This document shows positions 61,046 to 64,000 of a DNA stretch of 64,000 nucleotides, one piece after another. The stretch is taken from contig CM076267.1 of NCBI GenBank assembly GCA_038380795.1, forward strand, positions 37,944,232 through 38,008,231. The letters run 5' to 3'. A model generated the notes under the pieces. That model searched no databases and was not told the DNA's origin. It saw only the letters and a list, made by a program, of their open reading frames with translations. Each line of letters starts with the position of its first letter. Position 1 is the stretch's first letter. A program made the translations under genes and the position numbers. Source of the stretch: Pyrocephalus nanus (lineage: Eukaryota > Chordata > Aves > Passeriformes > Tyrannidae).

Positions 61046-64000
61046 TCAGCTACCTCTGCCATTTTATTTATTAATCCTGTTTAATTTCTACAGCAATAGA
61101 AAGCCGTGCCTCCCCATACAAGAAATAAAACAACTTACACCCTGACAGTAGAAGTGATCCTCTCACAAAGCACACAGCTAGTTCAGAAACTAACACACAG
61201 CAACGGTGCCTGTAATTAGGTCACAAATTTTCAGATTCATAAGCAAAATTGAAAGAGATAATTATTATTATAACAGGTCTTATGCAGAAAAAGCAAAGAT
61301 GATCGTGAGCAGGGGGGATTCAGTCTTTGAAATATCCAGACTTGTGCTGTCATTCAGTGCTCCTTCTTTTTAAATGGAAGCACTCTACAAGCACTGCTCC
61401 TCAACTGCACAAAGGCAGCCTTATGTAGATCAGGCTGTTTGTGGCATTATATTTTCCATAAGAAACAATCTTGAAGGCCTTTGCCATCCTTTGAAGAACA
61501 TTTATTATCTTTACTGCTGAAAGCCCAGGGAAGGCAAAAGAAGCTAACTTGAGGTTACACTATGCAAGTAATAATGTTATGGATTGTCTGGAACATGGTA
61601 GAGTAAAGACACTCTAAAAAAAATGGAGGAAAATGTAGCAAAACTCAGCATCTGGTACCTGACAGGGAAACATTAATAGTGAAATAAAGTGCAAATTGGG
61701 GACAGCAAGGGACAGTGAAATAGCTTACGATATAAATAATGCTTCCTCCATTCCCTTGTCTCTACAGTTCAAGACTTGCTGCTTCTTTTTCTGTCCGAGG
61801 TAACTTTTTTCTTGTTTCAAAAGTAAAACTACACAGCGGTCAACTGTGGAATTATATTATGATCAGTCTGCCTTACGTGCTAGTCCATAGACAATAGCAA
61901 ATGTGGAGCTGTTTCTTGGAGGCCTCTGTAGCCTGTGCATCCTCATGCAGGGTGCATGGCAGGTCTTAGTTAAGTTTTGTAACTGCAATAAACTATGTTC
62001 ATGAGTCAGAACCCTTAAGGTAGTTAAATCTGAAATCTCTTCCCATGGTTTGCAGAAATCTGAAGAAACATTATTTCTTCAAAACTCAGATTCAGTCAGA
62101 TTTCTCCTAGGACACAGTGAGTGTGTTACCAAAGGTGAGGGATCAGGACAGTGTGTTTGGAATGTCAGTGGGATGCTTAAGGAGAACTGAAGCGTGAAAG
62201 TCTGCATTCATCTACATTTTTTAAGAAAATAGAAAAGTGTCTTTCTAGATAAGAAGGTTCACCTTTGCAACCACCACGTGAACTGTGATTAACAGAAGCA
62301 AAGTTTGAAATTATCCTAGAACTCTACATGAAAGTTCTGACTGGCAAACATACTTGAATTCATTTTGGGGAAAAGAAAAACCTACAGATGCATGAGAGTA
62401 GCCAGCACAGGACTGGGTGCTCTGCACCCCTCACGGCCTTGCCAAGGTGGAGGTGTGTTGTGTTGGTCTGTGTTGTTGCTGTGTGCTTCACAGACTGCAG
62501 TACATGCCGTGGGGCTGACAGCGCTAACAACCTGTGAAAAGCAGTATCTGCTGTCCTCAGCTCAAACAGGTCATTATTATCCATAAACAAGTATGTAGCT
62601 GACAATGAGTGACCGCTGAGCTTCCTTTTAGTTATTCTCTTGGCCTGCATCCTAAAGACACTCCATTACCAGCGCAGAAATGGAGTCTTGGGGATTGTGT
62701 TAAGTGCTGGAGACTCCCTCCCTTAGCTTACTTCCTCCTTTATCCGAGCCGCAGCTGATTAGATAGGGAAGCTGCTGGCTGGCGCCTTCTCACCCCATTT
62801 GTTTTTGTACCTCCCTGCTCTGTAGCCCTGGGTCACGTTCCTATTCATTTTTCACGACCTTATCTCATTACACCCTTTTCAATTGCAGCTTGTTTCTCTG
62901 ACCTCGGAGTCCTTTGGATTGGACAGGCCAACCCAAAAGACCTGGGACTGTGTTTTTAAGTTACCTTCTGGAAAGGTTGGGAAACACGAGGACATTTTTC
63001 TGCAAAGAAGTTGGTGTGTATGTGTAGACTTTTATTTTTTTTACCATATAATATTTGGCTCAGTGCTGTAGACTATTTTTCCAGCCTTCCAGCACCTTCA
63101 TGAATTCTACTCTTGAATGATTCTTCTTTGACACGTTTTATATTTGGTGTGGCTGTTTCATAAAAAAAAGAAAGTGTGAATATCTATCTTTATTTCAGAG
63201 GGTTTCAGTCCCACTCTATTCTGACTTGGTGTATTTCTGCCTCTCTAAAAATCATGCAGTTGTAGTGGCTTTGGACTTACATGTGTTTAGTGCAGCCACA
63301 AATTAGATCTTGTGTTAAACTTATGCTATGGGCAATAAACTGAATTGAAAATATACACATAAGCATTTTGATGTGCTTTACCACACTTAGATGCCCTTGA
63401 ATAGATATTTTATTTTGATTGTTGGGTTTGTTTAATGTTTGACTCACAAGTTTCCTTTGCGAACTTTCAGTTGATGCTCAAGTAGTTCAACAAGTACTGT
63501 GATCCTTTATCGATGACGAAAGGTATTATTGCTCATTAAAACTACTTCCTTCCCGTCTAAAACCACTCTCCTATCAGATTCAGAGCCAAAAAAGAAAGAT
63601 GTGGTGGAAATTGCAAGCGGTTGTTTTGAGAAAACACCAAGTATGTCTCCCTGCAAGAGCACAAGAACACGTTGTTACGGATCCGTTCTCGCTGGATTCC
63701 GAGCGGGCCGGATGTGAGGCACTTCTGGCCAGGAGTTGTGTAACCTGGCTTGTGTGGCCCTGAGCCCCTCAACATCCCGTTAGTGCTGGAGGATTTACTC
63801 CCAGATGGGAGCTTGCTGAGCCCCATAGGTGTTTAAATCTGTCAGCTCTGATGTTGATGTATTTCACTGTAAAATTCTGTACCAGATGCAATCTCGATGT
63901 AAATTAGAAGATTCTTGGAACTAAATGCCCTCTTTTTTTGGTATCCATGCTCTGAGACAAACTGCACTTGTTTATACTTCACCAGTGGTCATTCCTCTCC
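61046..64000. other. Host non-coding DNA right of the provirus
   Basis: Resumes the AT-rich host character directly after the right target-site duplication. It contains the exon candidate at 63578-63640 and a frame at 62889-62975 that follows a strong acceptor but has a weak donor. No gene is named. Confidence 0.6.
63578..63640 (+). CDS. Candidate host exon, 63 nt
   Basis: The acceptor is CCACTCTCCTATCAG and the donor CCAA/GTATGT. With a two-base lead-in it reads SEPKKKDVVEIASGCFEKTP and ends one base into a codon, so it preserves phase. That phase is compatible with the 12580-12670 candidate. The open frame continues past the donor to a TGA at 63715-63717, so a terminal-exon reading is also possible. 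A second frame is open across the 63 nt. Unidentified. Confidence 0.28.

Noticed and set aside
62889..62975. 87-nt phase-0 frame after a strong acceptor (CCCTTTTCAATTGCAG)
   Set aside because: The donor GTTGGG is weak and the translation is not recognised.

Overview
The window is 64 kb of AT-rich vertebrate nuclear DNA, almost all of it non-coding. Diverged CR1 LINE fragments, including one with the typical CR1 3' end, point to a bird (or possibly another sauropsid). Nothing in it looks bacterial: no operons, no tRNA or rRNA genes, no CRISPR array. The long homopolymer runs and isolated splice-site-flanked reading frames are what large introns or intergenic DNA of a bird genome look like. I could not name a host gene. 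The best host exon candidates, all on the + strand, are 12580-12670, 45425-45469 and 63578-63640. They are visual calls only.

The one clear genetic unit is a nearly complete, very young endogenous retrovirus on the minus strand at 53517-61040, flanked by the 5-bp target-site duplication CTAGC. Its order, read on the minus strand, is: 5' LTR (59923-61040), primer-binding site matching tRNA-Lys1,2 at 17 of 18 positions (59901-59918), a 75-nt leader, gag (57975-59825), an in-frame TAG, protease and reverse transcriptase, one premature TGA (56913-56915), the end of RT plus RNase H and integrase (down to 54792), a 154-nt tail with a purine-rich tract, and the 3' LTR (53517-54637). There is no env, no recognisable dUTPase and no CCHC zinc knuckle in Gag. 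The Gag core resembles ERV-L (class III, spuma-related) Gag, the family from which mouse Fv1 derives. The LTRs differ by only four substitutions and two homopolymer indels over about 1.12 kb.

Three properties of this element deserve attention. First, each LTR carries a 58-bp tandem repeat, three full units plus a partial fourth, and each unit begins with a CTCF-like core motif, so the provirus carries eight such motifs in one orientation just upstream of its TATA-like box. Second, gag and pol share one frame and are separated by a single TAG, followed after exactly 8 nt by a potential pseudoknot, a gammaretrovirus-like readthrough layout. Third, Gag starts with a hydrophobic, probably membrane-spanning N-terminal region, which would suit an env-less element that assembles at internal membranes.

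Layout: 1-10839 host non-coding DNA; about 10840-11740 ancient CR1/L3-like LINE remnant; 11741-44047 host DNA with simple repeats and exon candidates; 44048-44121 CR1 3' end; 48075-48270 second CR1 fragment; 48271-53511 host DNA; 53512-61045 provirus with its target duplication; 61046-64000 host DNA with a further exon candidate.
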